From positions 41,716 through 105,715 of the forward strand of contig JBNKWZ010000001.1 of NCBI GenBank assembly GCA_050300015.1: a DNA stretch of 64,000 bases. Reading direction: 5' to 3'. Position 1 is the stretch's first letter. Each line of letters starts with the position of its first letter. Shown here one piece after another: positions 54,071 to 63,811 of the stretch. The notes beneath the pieces were generated by a model. It had not been told where the DNA came from. It ran no database searches and was given only the letters and a program-made list of their open reading frames with translations. Both the position numbers and the translations under genes were made by a program. The DNA is from CAYZQH01 sp050300015 (GTDB taxonomy: Bacteria > Pseudomonadota > Gammaproteobacteria > Pseudomonadales > Cellvibrionaceae).

Positions 54071-57000
54071 GTGCATAAGCGAGTTAAAGCCAACATACGG
54101 GTATTCGTTCGGTCTTTTTGGGCCAGCGTTCTGTTTTTGGTGATTGGCTTGGCGGTGGTGGTGCAGCTTGGGCGTCTGTCTTTCCCCATTCTTAGTGATT
54201 ACCGCTCTGTACTCGAAAACTTTGTTTCCGAGCAGTTGGGAGCGGATGTTCGATTTGAAACCCTCGAGGCTGACTGGCGCGGCCTAACCCCAGAACTGCT
54301 GGTGAAAAATCTAGCGGTACGCTATGGCGAACAAACGGTTTTTACCGCTGAACAGGTGGAGCTGCAATGGAACTTGCTTGCGACCTTAAGCGACTGGCGG
54401 TTGGGGCTTAGACGCTTGCGCTTTCAGGGGTTGAATACCGAATTCGTGCAGCAACCGAACGGATTTTGGCGGGTGGCAGGATTGCCTGAGCCCACCACCG
54501 CGTCGCAAGACGCTGACAACGCCCCCATAGTGGATGACCCGGTTGATATCTTTGTATTTGGGCGCCGCATCGAACTGGTGGACACGACTCTTAGGTTGCG
54601 TTTTCGTACCGGAACGGAAGCCAAGCTGACTGTGCCGGATATTCGACTGGAAAATGACAATCGATTTCACCGTTTGAGCGCTGCGCTGGCATTGGAGGGT
54701 GATGAGGTCTTGTCACTTTTGGTTGAAGGCTATGGTGACCCTCGCGATGAATCTACCTTTACCCTCAAAGGCTTTGTGCAAAGCGAGCGCGCGGCGCTTT
54801 CAAAAGTGATCGCCACACTCAACCGCTCAGGCCTTTATACCTTGAGCGACGCGGTTAAACAGTCCACGCCAAACCAGGGGCAATTTAGCTTGGCGCTGTG
54901 GTTCAAGGGTACTTGGTTGCGTGGTATACGCTTTTCAGGTCGTACACAGGTGCGTGATATGGCGGCGCCCGGTGATTCTCAAATACAGTGGCCTAGCCGT
55001 GTGGCCTCAGAATTTGTGGGTTATTGGGAGGGTAAAACCGGATGGCGGTTGAACCTTAGCGAACTGCAAGCCCAGTGGGATACCTTTGGGTTGCCTCCCA
55101 CCACAATACAAATTGACGGCGCGGTGGACGCCCCCGTTGTTCTGCGAACGCCGCTTTTGGATATTGGCGGCTGGCATGCCGCGTTACAGTATTCCAGGGC
55201 ACTGCCGGAAAAACTCGCCAAAGTGTTAGAAACACTTAACCCCACTGGTTACTTGGATAATGTGGCTGTGCAATGGTTGGGTAAAGAGCAAGGTTTTTTT
55301 AACCTGCAGGCGAATTTGCGCAATGTCCAGGCGAGTGCGTGGCAGGGTGCGCCAGCCCTAAAAGGCGTGACCGGCTTTTTGGAGAGTGACGCTCTGGGTG
55401 GGCACATCCAAATCGACAACACCAGTGGCTTTTCCATGTATTTTCCCCAGATTTACGAGGCGCCTTTAACCTTTAACAGTGCTCGCGGGGATGTACGTTG
55501 GCAGGTTTATCCGGACGAAAAGTGGGTAGGGGTGTCTTCCAGTCAAATTCAACTTGCCAATTCCGAATTCTCTGCCATGGGCCGGTTAAATCTGCGTATA
55601 CCCTTCAAGCGAAGTGAATGGTTCGAGCCAGAAATGACCCTGCTTGTGGGGGCTGCATCGGCGCCAGTGTCATCCCAGGCGTATTTGGTGCCGAAAACGG
55701 TACCGGAACCTCTAAAAAAGTGGCTATCGCAGGCAGAGCTAGACGGTGTTGGGCGCAATGTGGCCTTTCTCTATCACGGCACTCTAATGACGCAATCGGA
55801 GCTCGCTCGCGTAGTGCAATTATCCGCGGATGTGGAGCAGGCCGTTGTACGCTTTGATTCCCAATGGCCACCTTTGGTGAATGGCAAAGGCCGTTTGTGG
55901 CTGGACGACGACACCCTGCAGGTGACGAATTTACGAGGTGATTTGCTAGGCAATCAAGTAATGGATGCCAAAGTGCTGCTGAACCGTGATGCCAGTAAAA
56001 ATAACCATTTGGCATTACAGGGCAGCATCCAGGGCGAAACGCAAAAGGCGTTGTCACTGTTACTGAATAGCCCGATACAGTCTGTTTTGGACGACACTTT
56101 AAAACAGTGGCAATTGAACGGTGGCTATGACGCCGCCGTAGATTTAATGATACCGCTGGGCGATGTCTCTCAAGTGCGTGCTGAGGTACAGGCGGTGCTG
56201 AAAGACAACGAGCTGGCATTAGCCAATCCAGATCTCACATTCACAGAGCTTAATGGCACACTGGCCTATAGTGACACGCGTCAATTGCACGGCGAGGCTT
56301 TGACGGCAAAGCTTTGGGGGCGGCCGATTAATGCTCAAATTGTAACAGACACTTCCGCTTTGCAGCGTTCCGTGGAGGTGGCGTTTTCGAGCACCGTAGA
56401 TATGGAGCAACTGGCACATTGGACTCAGCGCCCAGAGCTCGCATTTGTGACGGGTGAGGCACCCGTTGAAGGGGTGATGACGCTGGGCGTGGATGAAACA
56501 GTGGCTTGGCGATTTCAAGCCAAGAGCCCGCTTGTGGGGGTGGTTTTTGGTTTGCCCGAGCCTCTGAGTAAATCGCAAGGGCAGGCACTCCCCAGTTTAT
56601 TGACGATTACACAGTTAAAAGCCAAGGCCGACACTCCTGCAGTGACACATTTTGCTGTGAATGTGGATGGCATTTTGCGCGCGCAATGGCAGAACCAAGG
56701 CCCGCGTTGGCAGGGACTCTCGATTGGTCTCTATCGTGAACCTGGCCCCGTGAGTGAGCAACGGATTGTTATCGAAGGGCAGTTGGATTCACTGGATGTA
56801 TTGGCGTGGTACGAAAGCGTACAGCAGTATTTGGCCGCAATTCGAAACGACAAAGCAGATGGTGAGGCGCAGGTAGAGTCGGATGAGCCAATATCGATGA
56901 CCCTCTCGCTCGAAGCGGATAACGTTATTATCGGGCGTTCAACTTTTGCAGGCGCGCAGCTTAAGATGCAAACGCAAGCTCAGGGTTGGGAGTACCAGCT

Positions 57001-58042
57001 GCGCAGTCCGCTTCTTCAAGGTAAAGCCATGGTGTTTCACGACGAAAGGCCCATGGCACTTACCGTTGAACGCCTCAATCTTCCAGGGTTTCTCGAATCA
57101 TCAGCGGCATCCAATCGTGCGCCCCAAGCCAGTCAAGCGGGCAGTGTTTTCGGTGGTCTGCAACCTGAGGAGATACTGGCTGCGGATGTCACCCTGCAGC
57201 AAGTCTATTTGGGGGAGGAAGACTACGGCACTTGGTCATTTAAGGTTCGTCCTGTCGAGCGGGGTGCCATGGCCTTCGATATTTTTGGGCAGTCCAAGCC
57301 TCTCAATTTAAAAGGCGAAGCGGGTCGGGGGGCAGAGCTGATTTGGTTGACGCATGGCCAAGACCATCGGACCCACTTTTCGGGTGAGTTTCAGGCCCCC
57401 AATATTGGAAAGGTGTTGACAGACTTTTTTGGAGAGCCTTTTTTGACCAGTAAATCAGCTTCACTTCATGCCGACTTGCAGTGGTCAGCAGAGCCAGATC
57501 GGCTCAGCCTTTCGGCCGTTCAAGGCGTAGTTGATTTATCCTTCCAGCGAGGGCGATTCATTCGTGGCGCATCGGCGGGTGAAAACCCACTGTTAAAGCT
57601 GATTGGGCTACTGAATTTTGACACGCTGGCGCGGCGCTTGCGGTTGGATTTTTCTGATTTAAACCCAGAGGGCATGGCCTACGAATCGGTCAAAGGACAA
57701 ATGGTTTTCACCGGTGGTACCATCGAAATGAAAACCCCGCTGTATGTGGATACACCCTCTAGTCAGTTACTGTGGGTTGGGGAAATCGATTTGCGGGAGC
57801 AGCAAGTGGATGCCCAACTGGTGGCCACCTTGCCCATTGCTGGCAATTTGGCCTTGGCGGCGGCTTTAACTGGGGGGCTCCCCACGGCGATCACGGTATT
57901 TTTGCTCGGAAAAGTGTTTAAAAAGCAAGTGGACAAGGCCTCCAGCCTTCGCTATGACGTGGAGGGGGACTGGAATAACCCTAAAGTGAAATTTGATAAG
58001 GTGTTTGAAAACACGCCAATTAAGGTTGACGCTGCGCCTTAA
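54071..58042 (+). CDS. yhdP: YhdP family protein (AsmA/TamB group)
   Basis: 1323 residues starting at GTG 54071. One membrane anchor near 12-35 (VRSFWASVLFLVIGLAVVVQL), then a long chain of repeating beta-rich segments to the C-terminal AsmA_2-like end (VATLPIAGNLALAAALTGGLPTAI, shortened). YhdP, TamB and YdbH move phospholipids to the outer membrane in E. coli; the role here is by family. Follows rng by 20 bases, as in many gammaproteobacteria. Its stop overlaps that of ald on the other strand. Confidence 0.93.
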   Translation: MHKRVKANIRVFVRSFWASVLFLVIGLAVVVQLGRLSFPILSDYRSVLENFVSEQLGADVRFETLEADWRGLTPELLVKNLAVRYGEQTVFTAEQVELQWNLLATLSDWRLGLRRLRFQGLNTEFVQQPNGFWRVAGLPEPTTASQDADNAPIVDDPVDIFVFGRRIELVDTTLRLRFRTGTEAKLTVPDIRLENDNRFHRLSAALALEGDEVLSLLVEGYGDPRDESTFTLKGFVQSERAALSKVIATLNRSGLYTLSDAVKQSTPNQGQFSLALWFKGTWLRGIRFSGRTQVRDMAAPGDSQIQWPSRVASEFVGYWEGKTGWRLNLSELQAQWDTFGLPPTTIQIDGAVDAPVVLRTPLLDIGGWHAALQYSRALPEKLAKVLETLNPTGYLDNVAVQWLGKEQGFFNLQANLRNVQASAWQGAPALKGVTGFLESDALGGHIQIDNTSGFSMYFPQIYEAPLTFNSARGDVRWQVYPDEKWVGVSSSQIQLANSEFSAMGRLNLRIPFKRSEWFEPEMTLLVGAASAPVSSQAYLVPKTVPEPLKKWLSQAELDGVGRNVAFLYHGTLMTQSELARVVQLSADVEQAVVRFDSQWPPLVNGKGRLWLDDDTLQVTNLRGDLLGNQVMDAKVLLNRDASKNNHLALQGSIQGETQKALSLLLNSPIQSVLDDTLKQWQLNGGYDAAVDLMIPLGDVSQVRAEVQAVLKDNELALANPDLTFTELNGTLAYSDTRQLHGEALTAKLWGRPINAQIVTDTSALQRSVEVAFSSTVDMEQLAHWTQRPELAFVTGEAPVEGVMTLGVDETVAWRFQAKSPLVGVVFGLPEPLSKSQGQALPSLLTITQLKAKADTPAVTHFAVNVDGILRAQWQNQGPRWQGLSIGLYREPGPVSEQRIVIEGQLDSLDVLAWYESVQQYLAAIRNDKADGEAQVESDEPISMTLSLEADNVIIGRSTFAGAQLKMQTQAQGWEYQLRSPLLQGKAMVFHDERPMALTVERLNLPGFLESSAASNRAPQASQAGSVFGGLQPEEILAADVTLQQVYLGEEDYGTWSFKVRPVERGAMAFDIFGQSKPLNLKGEAGRGAELIWLTHGQDHRTHFSGEFQAPNIGKVLTDFFGEPFLTSKSASLHADLQWSAEPDRLSLSAVQGVVDLSFQRGRFIRGASAGENPLLKLIGLLNFDTLARRLRLDFSDLNPEGMAYESVKGQMVFTGGTIEMKTPLYVDTPSSQLLWVGEIDLREQQVDAQLVATLPIAGNLALAAALTGGLPTAITVFLLGKVFKKQVDKASSLRYDVEGDWNNPKVKFDKVFENTPIKVDAAP

Positions 58043-59151
58043 AGCACGATGCCTTCGGGTGAACAATACGGTTTACCCCGTGCGAGGGCCACGGAGGCGT
58101 GCGTGATACCCCCCTGGTGCACATTGAGCCCCTTGCGAAACCCCGCGTCTGATGACAGTGCATGTAGCCCATTGTCGGCCAGTGTGCGTACATAAGGCGC
58201 TGTCGCGTGAGATAGCCCTAAGGTGGCCGTTTTGGCCACGGCGCCAGGCATGTTGGCAACACAGTAATGCACAATGCCCTCGCGAATAAACGTTGGGTTT
58301 TGGTGTGTGGTGGGTTTGGAGGTGGCAAAACACCCTCCTTGATCGATGGCTACATCCACCAGTACTGAGCCGGGTTTCATCTCCAGTAGGTGGGCTTCGG
58401 TCAGTAGCTTGGGGGTGGCTGCGCCGGAGACAAGAACCGCACCGATAATGACGTCAGCGGTAGGGAGCCGGCTTTCGATGGCATCCGTCGATGCGTATAG
58501 AGTTTGAATGAGGGGGCCGAACTGATCATCAATGGCGCGAAGCTTTGCGATTGACTGGTCGACCACTGTTACCCTTGCGCCCAGACCGGCGGCCATTCTG
58601 GCGGCATTTAGGCCCACGACACCGCCGCCGAGAACCAACACTTCTGCAGCCGGCACGCCTGGCAATCCTGCCAGCAACACACCAGCCCCGCCTTGAGTTT
58701 TCTCCAAACATTTGGCCGCAGCCTGCACCGCCAGCCTGCCGGCCACTTCACTCATGGGGGCCAGAAGTGGCAGCTCGCCGGCACTGTTTTCTACGGTCTC
58801 GTAGGCAATGCAGCTCGCGCCACTTTGCAGTAGACCTTCGCATTGATCAGGGTCTGGAGCGAGATGCAAAAAGGCGAATAAAATGTGGTGCGGTTTAAGC
58901 TGTTGAATTTCGCTTAACTGAGGTTCTTTTACCTTCACGATCAGTTTTGCCTGCTCGAACACCGCTTGTGAGCTGGGCACAATGGTAGCGCCGGCCGCTT
59001 GATATTGACTGTCGTCAAAGTCAATGGCGCTTCCAGCGTGGGTTTCCACTAACACAGAGTGTCCGGCTTGGGTAAGCTCGCGCACGCCTGCGGGTGTCAT
59101 TGCCACGCGGTACTCTTGTGCTTTGATCTCTTTTAGTACACCGACACGCAT
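58039..59151 (-). CDS. ald: Alanine dehydrogenase
   Basis: 370 residues, standard length. Converts L-alanine to pyruvate and ammonia with NAD, or the reverse. N-terminal MRVGVLKEIKAQEYRVAMTP (shortened) and the HAGSAIDFDD block, nucleotide loop VLGGGVVGLNAA, and the end NVHQGGITHASVA. Lys and His of the active site lie in KEIKAQE-YR and FLHLAPD. Divergent from alr: both act on L-alanine, so their levels probably need balancing. Confidence 0.96.
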   Translation of the reverse strand: MRVGVLKEIKAQEYRVAMTPAGVRELTQAGHSVLVETHAGSAIDFDDSQYQAAGATIVPSSQAVFEQAKLIVKVKEPQLSEIQQLKPHHILFAFLHLAPDPDQCEGLLQSGASCIAYETVENSAGELPLLAPMSEVAGRLAVQAAAKCLEKTQGGAGVLLAGLPGVPAAEVLVLGGGVVGLNAARMAAGLGARVTVVDQSIAKLRAIDDQFGPLIQTLYASTDAIESRLPTADVIIGAVLVSGAATPKLLTEAHLLEMKPGSVLVDVAIDQGGCFATSKPTTHQNPTFIREGIVHYCVANMPGAVAKTATLGLSHATAPYVRTLADNGLHALSSDAGFRKGLNVHQGGITHASVALARGKPYCSPEGIVL

Positions 59152-59303
59152 TATCAGACCCTCTGTTGTTCATGTTTCTAGTATAGAGAACGGGACAGGC
59201 CGAGCACGAGTGAATACAGGGAGGAAGAATGCTAAATGGCTGGAGTTTTGTCGGTGACTTTGGTTATATGCGCCACAGTCAGTCAGAAACATTAAGGCAT
59301 TTT

Positions 59304-60404
59304 ATGCTCTCCACATTGGCCACCCTAACCGTAGATCTTTTGGCTGTGGGCCATAATTGGCGCACCTTGCGCGCTACTTTGTCGAGCCAAACTGAGTGCG
59401 GTGCCGTGGTGAAGGCCAATGCATACGGTCTTGGTGTCGCGCCGATCACGCAGGCGCTCTACACCGCAGGCTGCCGAACTTTTTTTGTTGCGCACATTCA
59501 AGAGGGGGTGGCGCTACGCCGACTGTTGCCTGCGGCATGTGATATTTACGTATTGCAGGGCGTGCGTGCGGGTGAGGAGGCAGCTTGTGTGGCGCATCGA
59601 TTGATCCCCGTGTTAATTTCCCTTGAAATGGCCCGTCGTTGGCAAAGTTTTGCCGCGAAGCAGGCATTCGCGCCCAGTGCGCTCAAAGTGAATACTGGAA
59701 TGAACCGTCTAGGCTTACAGCTTGAGGAATTCTTAAGTCTAGCGGCTGAGTCAGATACCCTCCTCCAGATGCAAGTGAAGCTGCTCGTAAGCCATTTGGC
59801 CTGTGCCGATGAGCCTACCCATGTTATGAACGAGGCTCAATTACGTCAGTTTCAAAGAGCCTGTGCGGCTTGCCCAGAGGTTCCGGCTTCCCTGGCCAAT
59901 TCCGCTGGTGTGCTGTTAGGGGAGCCATGGCATTTTGCTTTGGCGCGCCCCGGTATTGCCCTGTACGGTGGCCAGCCACAGTCCGATGGGCGAGCAGACC
60001 TGAAGCCGGTGGTACGCATCAATGCTCCGGTGATACAAACTCGAGCTTTATACAAGGGCGAGTCAGTGGGCTACGGTGCAGAGTTCACCGCTTCGGAAGA
60101 TACCCAGGTGGCCATCGTCGCCTGCGGGTACGCCGATGGCGTGCTGCGCTCTCTGGCTGGGCGCTTTCAGGGGTGGTTTGCGGGCCACCTGCCTTTACTC
60201 GGGCGTGTTTCAATGGACTCGTTGGTGTTCGACTTGGCGAATGTGGCGCGCTCACAATGGCCAAAAGAAGGCGACGAGATTGAGTTGATAGGCCCGCATG
60301 TCTCGCTGGATACTTTTGCGCGTGCGGCACAAACCAGTAGTTATGAAGTGCTGACGCGTTTGGGTGGGCGACTGGATGTGCGTTATAGCGAGGCAGGTTT
60401 ATGA
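59304..60404 (+). CDS. alr: Alanine racemase
   Basis: Supplies D-alanine for peptidoglycan. 366 residues from ATG 59304, with TAAGG seven bases upstream; earlier in-frame ATGs (59229 and 59268) give N-terminal residues absent from the family. PLP Lys37 in VVKANAYGLG; second-subunit catalytic Tyr in SVGYGAEF; GRVSMDSLVFDLA. Overlaps birA by 4 bases (ATGA). Confidence 0.96.
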   Translation: MLSTLATLTVDLLAVGHNWRTLRATLSSQTECGAVVKANAYGLGVAPITQALYTAGCRTFFVAHIQEGVALRRLLPAACDIYVLQGVRAGEEAACVAHRLIPVLISLEMARRWQSFAAKQAFAPSALKVNTGMNRLGLQLEEFLSLAAESDTLLQMQVKLLVSHLACADEPTHVMNEAQLRQFQRACAACPEVPASLANSAGVLLGEPWHFALARPGIALYGGQPQSDGRADLKPVVRINAPVIQTRALYKGESVGYGAEFTASEDTQVAIVACGYADGVLRSLAGRFQGWFAGHLPLLGRVSMDSLVFDLANVARSQWPKEGDEIELIGPHVSLDTFARAAQTSSYEVLTRLGGRLDVRYSEAGL

Positions 60405-61381
60405 AGCTTGTTACCTTGAAGCCACTGATCAAAGCGTTGGCCGATGGCCAGTATCACTCCGGTGAATCCTTGGGTGAGGCGCTTGGCATTAGCCGTGCGG
60501 CGGTGTGGAAGCAAATTCAGCAGTTGTCGGCCTTTGGGTTGACCGTGGCGTCCAGTAAGGGCTTGGGCTATTGCCTGCCGGAAGGTGTTGATTTGTACAA
60601 CCCAGCCAATATTGTGGCGAAGCTTTCAGGCCCCGTGCGCCAACACTTGGGTGTGTTTTCGGTTTTTGACGAGGTGGAATCCACTAATCTTTATCTTCAG
60701 AGCCAGCCTCCCGAGCATTTGGCGATCTGTCTGGCTGAGTTTCAATCTGCAGGGAAGGGCCGCCGCGGCCGCCAGTGGGTGAGCCCCATGGGCGCAAGTG
60801 TTTGCCTGTCCATCCAGTTGCGTGCAGAGTCTGGGGTGGCGTCGCTGGAGGGGTTGAGTCTGGCAGTAGGTGTGGTGGTGGCTCAGGCGCTTGAGTCACT
60901 CGGCGTCAGTGATGTGGCGCTAAAGTGGCCCAACGATATTCTATTAAACGGTAAAAAACTCGGTGGCATATTAATAGAAGTGGGTGGGGATTTATCCGGC
61001 GATTGCCATGCGATTATCGGCTTGGGGCTTAACGTAAGAATGCCTGAACAGGCAGCTGAGACCATCGACCAGCCTTGGGTCGATTTGAAATCGGCGGGGT
61101 TTGTCCTGGCTCGTGATGAGCTGGCGGCGACCCTGATTGAATACCTTGTGGCATTGGCGAATGGTTTTGAGCGGCAAGGGTTTGCCCGGTACCAGGAGGC
61201 GTGGATGGCGCGCGCGGCGTATTTGGGGCTGGAGGTCACTCTGACCTCAGCGGCCCATTCGGTAGACGGAGTGTTTCAAGGCGTCGATGAAAAAGGTGCG
61301 ATTGTTTTGCGCGGCGATGAAACCAAAGGAGAGGCAAAGGCATTTACCGGTGGCGAATTATCGCTTAGGGTTCGCGCGTGA
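60401..61381 (+). CDS. birA: Biotin ligase / biotin operon repressor BirA
   Basis: 326 residues. N-terminal winged helix (about 1-65: SGESLGEALGISRAAVWKQIQQL) followed by the ligase domain with GKGRRGRQWVSP (biotinyl-AMP loop), LKWPNDILLNGKKLGGIL and a C-terminal SH3-like part. Activates biotin and attaches it to biotin carboxyl carrier protein; the HTH suggests repressor activity as well. Between alr and coaX with overlapping ends. Confidence 0.96.
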   Translation: MKLVTLKPLIKALADGQYHSGESLGEALGISRAAVWKQIQQLSAFGLTVASSKGLGYCLPEGVDLYNPANIVAKLSGPVRQHLGVFSVFDEVESTNLYLQSQPPEHLAICLAEFQSAGKGRRGRQWVSPMGASVCLSIQLRAESGVASLEGLSLAVGVVVAQALESLGVSDVALKWPNDILLNGKKLGGILIEVGGDLSGDCHAIIGLGLNVRMPEQAAETIDQPWVDLKSAGFVLARDELAATLIEYLVALANGFERQGFARYQEAWMARAAYLGLEVTLTSAAHSVDGVFQGVDEKGAIVLRGDETKGEAKAFTGGELSLRVRA

Positions 61382-62139
61382 AATTATTGGTAGATGTAGG
61401 CAATACACGCCTGAAATGGTGCCTTGCGGACCAACCAGAAAAAGTCTCCGCGGTGCCTTCAGAGCAGTGGAGCCAAGTCATTGGGCCCTGGCAGGCCTTG
61501 GGGTTAAACGATATTGTGGTGGCCAGCGTCAAGGCGCCGCAATGGTGCCAAGGTTTCAGCGATCAGTGTGCACAACGCCTGGGAGTCGTCCCAGAATTTG
61601 TTCGTGTAGACCCGGACTGGAAGGGGTTGTCTTTACAGTACAATCCGATTGACTCGCTGGGGGTGGATCGCTGGTTAGCTATGTTGGCCGCTCAGGCGTT
61701 CTATCCTCATCAGAATGTGATCGCCGTCGGTGCCGGCAGCGCGTGGACGGTAGATTACGTGAATGCCGAAGGGGCTCATATGGGGGGGGTTATCGTGCCC
61801 GGGGTTTCGTTCAGCTACGCATCTCTCGGGGGCAAAACCGACCAAGTAGGGTATCATGCGGGCACCCTTAGTCCGAACTGGGTCCCAGGAAATGCTACAC
61901 TGCAGTGCGTTCATCAGGGGGTGTCGGCGCTCTATTTGGGTTTTATTCGCGAGGTGTGCATCGAGCAATCCGTGTTGAGGTCGCCGGTTCATATACTGGT
62001 AGGGGGAGGTGATGCCGAACAGGTGGGGTTGGTGTTGCGTGATTTGGGCGTGGATGTTCGAGTGACGTTAAAACCTGATGTTGTGCTGCAGGGGTTGGCT
62101 GTCTATTCCTCAATTAATCAATATAAGGCAAAAATTTAG
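61378..62139 (+). CDS. coaX: Type III pantothenate kinase CoaX
   Basis: 253 residues. First step of CoA synthesis from pantothenate; the type III enzyme differs from E. coli CoaA. ASKHA features LLVDVGNTRLKW (phosphate loop), GVDRWLAMLAA, VGAGSAWTVDYV and the pantothenate-side GGVIVPG. GTG start overlaps the birA stop as GTGA. birA-coaX-SPOR is the standard order in this group. Confidence 0.96.
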   Translation: MKLLVDVGNTRLKWCLADQPEKVSAVPSEQWSQVIGPWQALGLNDIVVASVKAPQWCQGFSDQCAQRLGVVPEFVRVDPDWKGLSLQYNPIDSLGVDRWLAMLAAQAFYPHQNVIAVGAGSAWTVDYVNAEGAHMGGVIVPGVSFSYASLGGKTDQVGYHAGTLSPNWVPGNATLQCVHQGVSALYLGFIREVCIEQSVLRSPVHILVGGGDAEQVGLVLRDLGVDVRVTLKPDVVLQGLAVYSSINQYKAKI

Positions 62140-62141
62140 GC

Positions 62142-62825
62142 ATGCGCTGGATTTTTTACGTGCTGATTGTCGCCAATATGGCACTCGGGGTTAAGAGCTT
62201 ATGGTTTTCCTCGGAGTCTGAAACGTCGCGGACGGAGCCATCGAAGGCGTGGCAGCCGCCACGAGGGGTTCGAAAAGTGTTGTTGCTTGGAGAGCCAAAG
62301 CCCGAAGCACTCTCTGATGAGGCATTGGATTCAAATGTCCAGGGGCAGCCGATGTGCTCTTGGATGGGGCCTTTTGCCGAGCAAAAGCTCGCGCAGTCCT
62401 TTATTGAGCGGTTGGCGGCGCTGGACGTACATAGTGCTTTAGAGGTCGAAAAGGCCACGGCAGGCGCCAGTCATTGGGTCTACCTGCGGCCCCTAGCCAG
62501 CCGGGCGGAGGCTCGCGCACAATTAAAAGAGCTTCAAGCGAAGCGAATTGACAGTTATATTATTTCTAAGGGTGAACTGGACAACGCCATTTCTGTGGGG
62601 GTTTACAGCGAGCTTCGGCTGGCGCAGGCCCGATTGGAAAGCCTGGTGAAGCAGGGGTACGAGCCGATGCTAAGAACCGTCAATCGGTCGGTGGATGAGT
62701 ACTGGGTGAGTGTGGAGTATGCTGAGGCACAAAAAATAAGCAAAAAAGCCTGGTCAAAAATTGTAAACGAGCAATTTAAACTCATAGAAAGACAAAAATT
62801 CTGTTTAGATGTTGCTTCCAAGTAA
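62142..62825 (+). CDS. SPOR-domain membrane-anchored protein
   Basis: 227 residues. An N-terminal membrane segment (1-20) then a linker and a SPOR-like domain (about 60-200, two short repeats: CSWMGPFAEQKLAQSFIERL and ISVGVYSELRLAQARLESL, shortened). SPOR domains bind peptidoglycan lacking stem peptides at division sites. Starts 2 bases after coaX. The tRNA operon promoter begins inside its last codons. Confidence 0.85.
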   Translation: MRWIFYVLIVANMALGVKSLWFSSESETSRTEPSKAWQPPRGVRKVLLLGEPKPEALSDEALDSNVQGQPMCSWMGPFAEQKLAQSFIERLAALDVHSALEVEKATAGASHWVYLRPLASRAEARAQLKELQAKRIDSYIISKGELDNAISVGVYSELRLAQARLESLVKQGYEPMLRTVNRSVDEYWVSVEYAEAQKISKKAWSKIVNEQFKLIERQKFCLDVASK

Positions 62826-62840
62826 AACTTTCTCTAGAAT
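62812..62840 (+). promoter_or_regulatory. Promoter of the tRNA-tuf operon
   Basis: TTGCTT (62812-62817), a 17-base spacer and TAGAAT (62835-62840), then CCCGCC, a GC-rich discriminator typical of stable-RNA promoters under stringent control. The -35 lies inside the end of the SPOR gene. First tRNA begins about 43 bases past the expected start. Confidence 0.75.
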
Positions 62841-62889
62841 CCCGCCTCCACAAACAGGGGCACACCTATAGTTGGCCTCGAGTTTGAAT

Positions 62890-62965
62890 GCTGGCGTAGC
62901 TCAGTTGGTAGAGCAGCTGACTTGTAATCAGCCGGTCGGGGGTTCGACTCCTCTCGCCAGCTCCA
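62890..62965 (+). tRNA. tRNA-Thr (anticodon TGT)
   Basis: A 76-base cloverleaf: acceptor GCTGGCG/CGCCAGC, D-arm TAGCTCAGTTGG, anticodon loop CTTGTAA with TGT, T-arm GGTTCGACTCC, encoded CCA. First of four tRNA genes upstream of tuf, an order also seen in E. coli and Pseudomonas (Thr-Tyr-Gly-Thr-tufB). Confidence 0.97.
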
Positions 62966-63158
62966 TATTTGCTCAAACGTCAATTTTGGCGTTTTGAAGT
63001 GAAAAAATTGCAGCGACTCCTGAGAAATCATGGAGGCAGACTGCTGGAAATTATAGCCGCCGTGGACTGTTAGAGTCCGAAAGAGGGGCGTGCAGGGGCA
63101 GGGCAGCCCACGTAATCTACCCCGGGGGGGTGGATGAGAACAACTAGGTGCAATTTTG
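62966..63158 (+). other. Long spacer between tRNA-Thr and tRNA-Tyr
   Basis: 193 bases, longer than usual for this operon. It can fold into short stems, such as GGACT/AGTCC near 63068-63080, and has a run of seven G at 63124-63130. No gene is seen. It may guide tRNA processing. Confidence 0.4.
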
Positions 63159-63242
63159 GCAGGGGTTCCCGAGTGGCCAAAGGGATCAGACTGTAAATCT
63201 GACGCGAAAGCTTCGGTGGTTCGAATCCACCCCCCTGCACCA
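63159..63242 (+). tRNA. tRNA-Tyr (anticodon GTA)
   Basis: 84 bases with a long variable arm (class II), acceptor GCAGGGG/CCCCTGC, anticodon loop CTGTAAA, T-arm GGTTCGAATCC and encoded CCA (63240-63242). Its 3' end is partly repeated 171 bases downstream. Confidence 0.97.
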
Positions 63243-63516
63243 AAACAGTAAGTGTAGCCAGAAGGCTACAGCAGGATAAGAAAAGTAGTCGTTGGGGGTG
63301 GTTGAGACCACCGCGGTTCGACTACCCGCGAAAGCGGGGAGATTGCCGCACTTAGTGCGGCGACCCGAAGGGTGAGGATGCAAGGTATCCGAATAATCCA
63401 CCCTCCTGCACCAAAATAAGTAAGCGTAGCCAAAAGGCTTCGCCGAGATAAGAAGACGCAACCAGGCGGTTGCGGTGGGTCGGGGCAAGGTATTGCCCAT
63501 AAGTACCCAGGGGAAT
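63225..63516 (+). repeat. tRNA-Tyr 3'-end repeat with stem-loop-rich spacer (rtT-like)
   Basis: The last 18 bases of tRNA-Tyr and about 45 bases beyond (63225-63287) recur at 63396-63459 at an offset of 171 bases, including ...CCTGCACCAAAA and the GTAGCC/GGCT hairpin. Between the copies are strong stems: GTAGTCG/CGACTAC (63285-63291 with 63319-63325) enclosing GGTGGT/ACCACC, CCCGC-GAAA-GCGGG (63325-63338), GCCGCAC-TTA-GTGCGGC (63345-63361) and GGAT/ATCC (63376-63390). After the second copy come CGCAACC/GGTTGCG (63457-63474) and GGGCAA/TTGCCC (63483-63498). The layout resembles the rtT repeats downstream of E. coli tyrT, where each unit begins with the tRNA 3' end. There is no gene in it. Confidence 0.75.
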
Positions 63517-63590
<74 letters not shown>

Positions 63591-63651
63591 ATCCAGTTTC
63601 ATATCGACTTGGTTGGGGTGAGAGAGAATTCTCTCAATTGTAAGGTATAGA

Positions 63652-63727
<76 letters not shown>

Positions 63728-63811
63728 CTAATTTATTGCTGACTTCCTCCTCATTGTGGTCGGCGTGAATATAGAGAACTGTTGGGTAACAAACGACGAG
63801 AGGCGCTAGCA

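Noticed and set aside
54071..58042. yhdP as a large adhesin or novel repeat protein
   Set aside because: The N-terminal anchor, beta-rich body, C-terminal AsmA_2-like end and place after rng all match YhdP.
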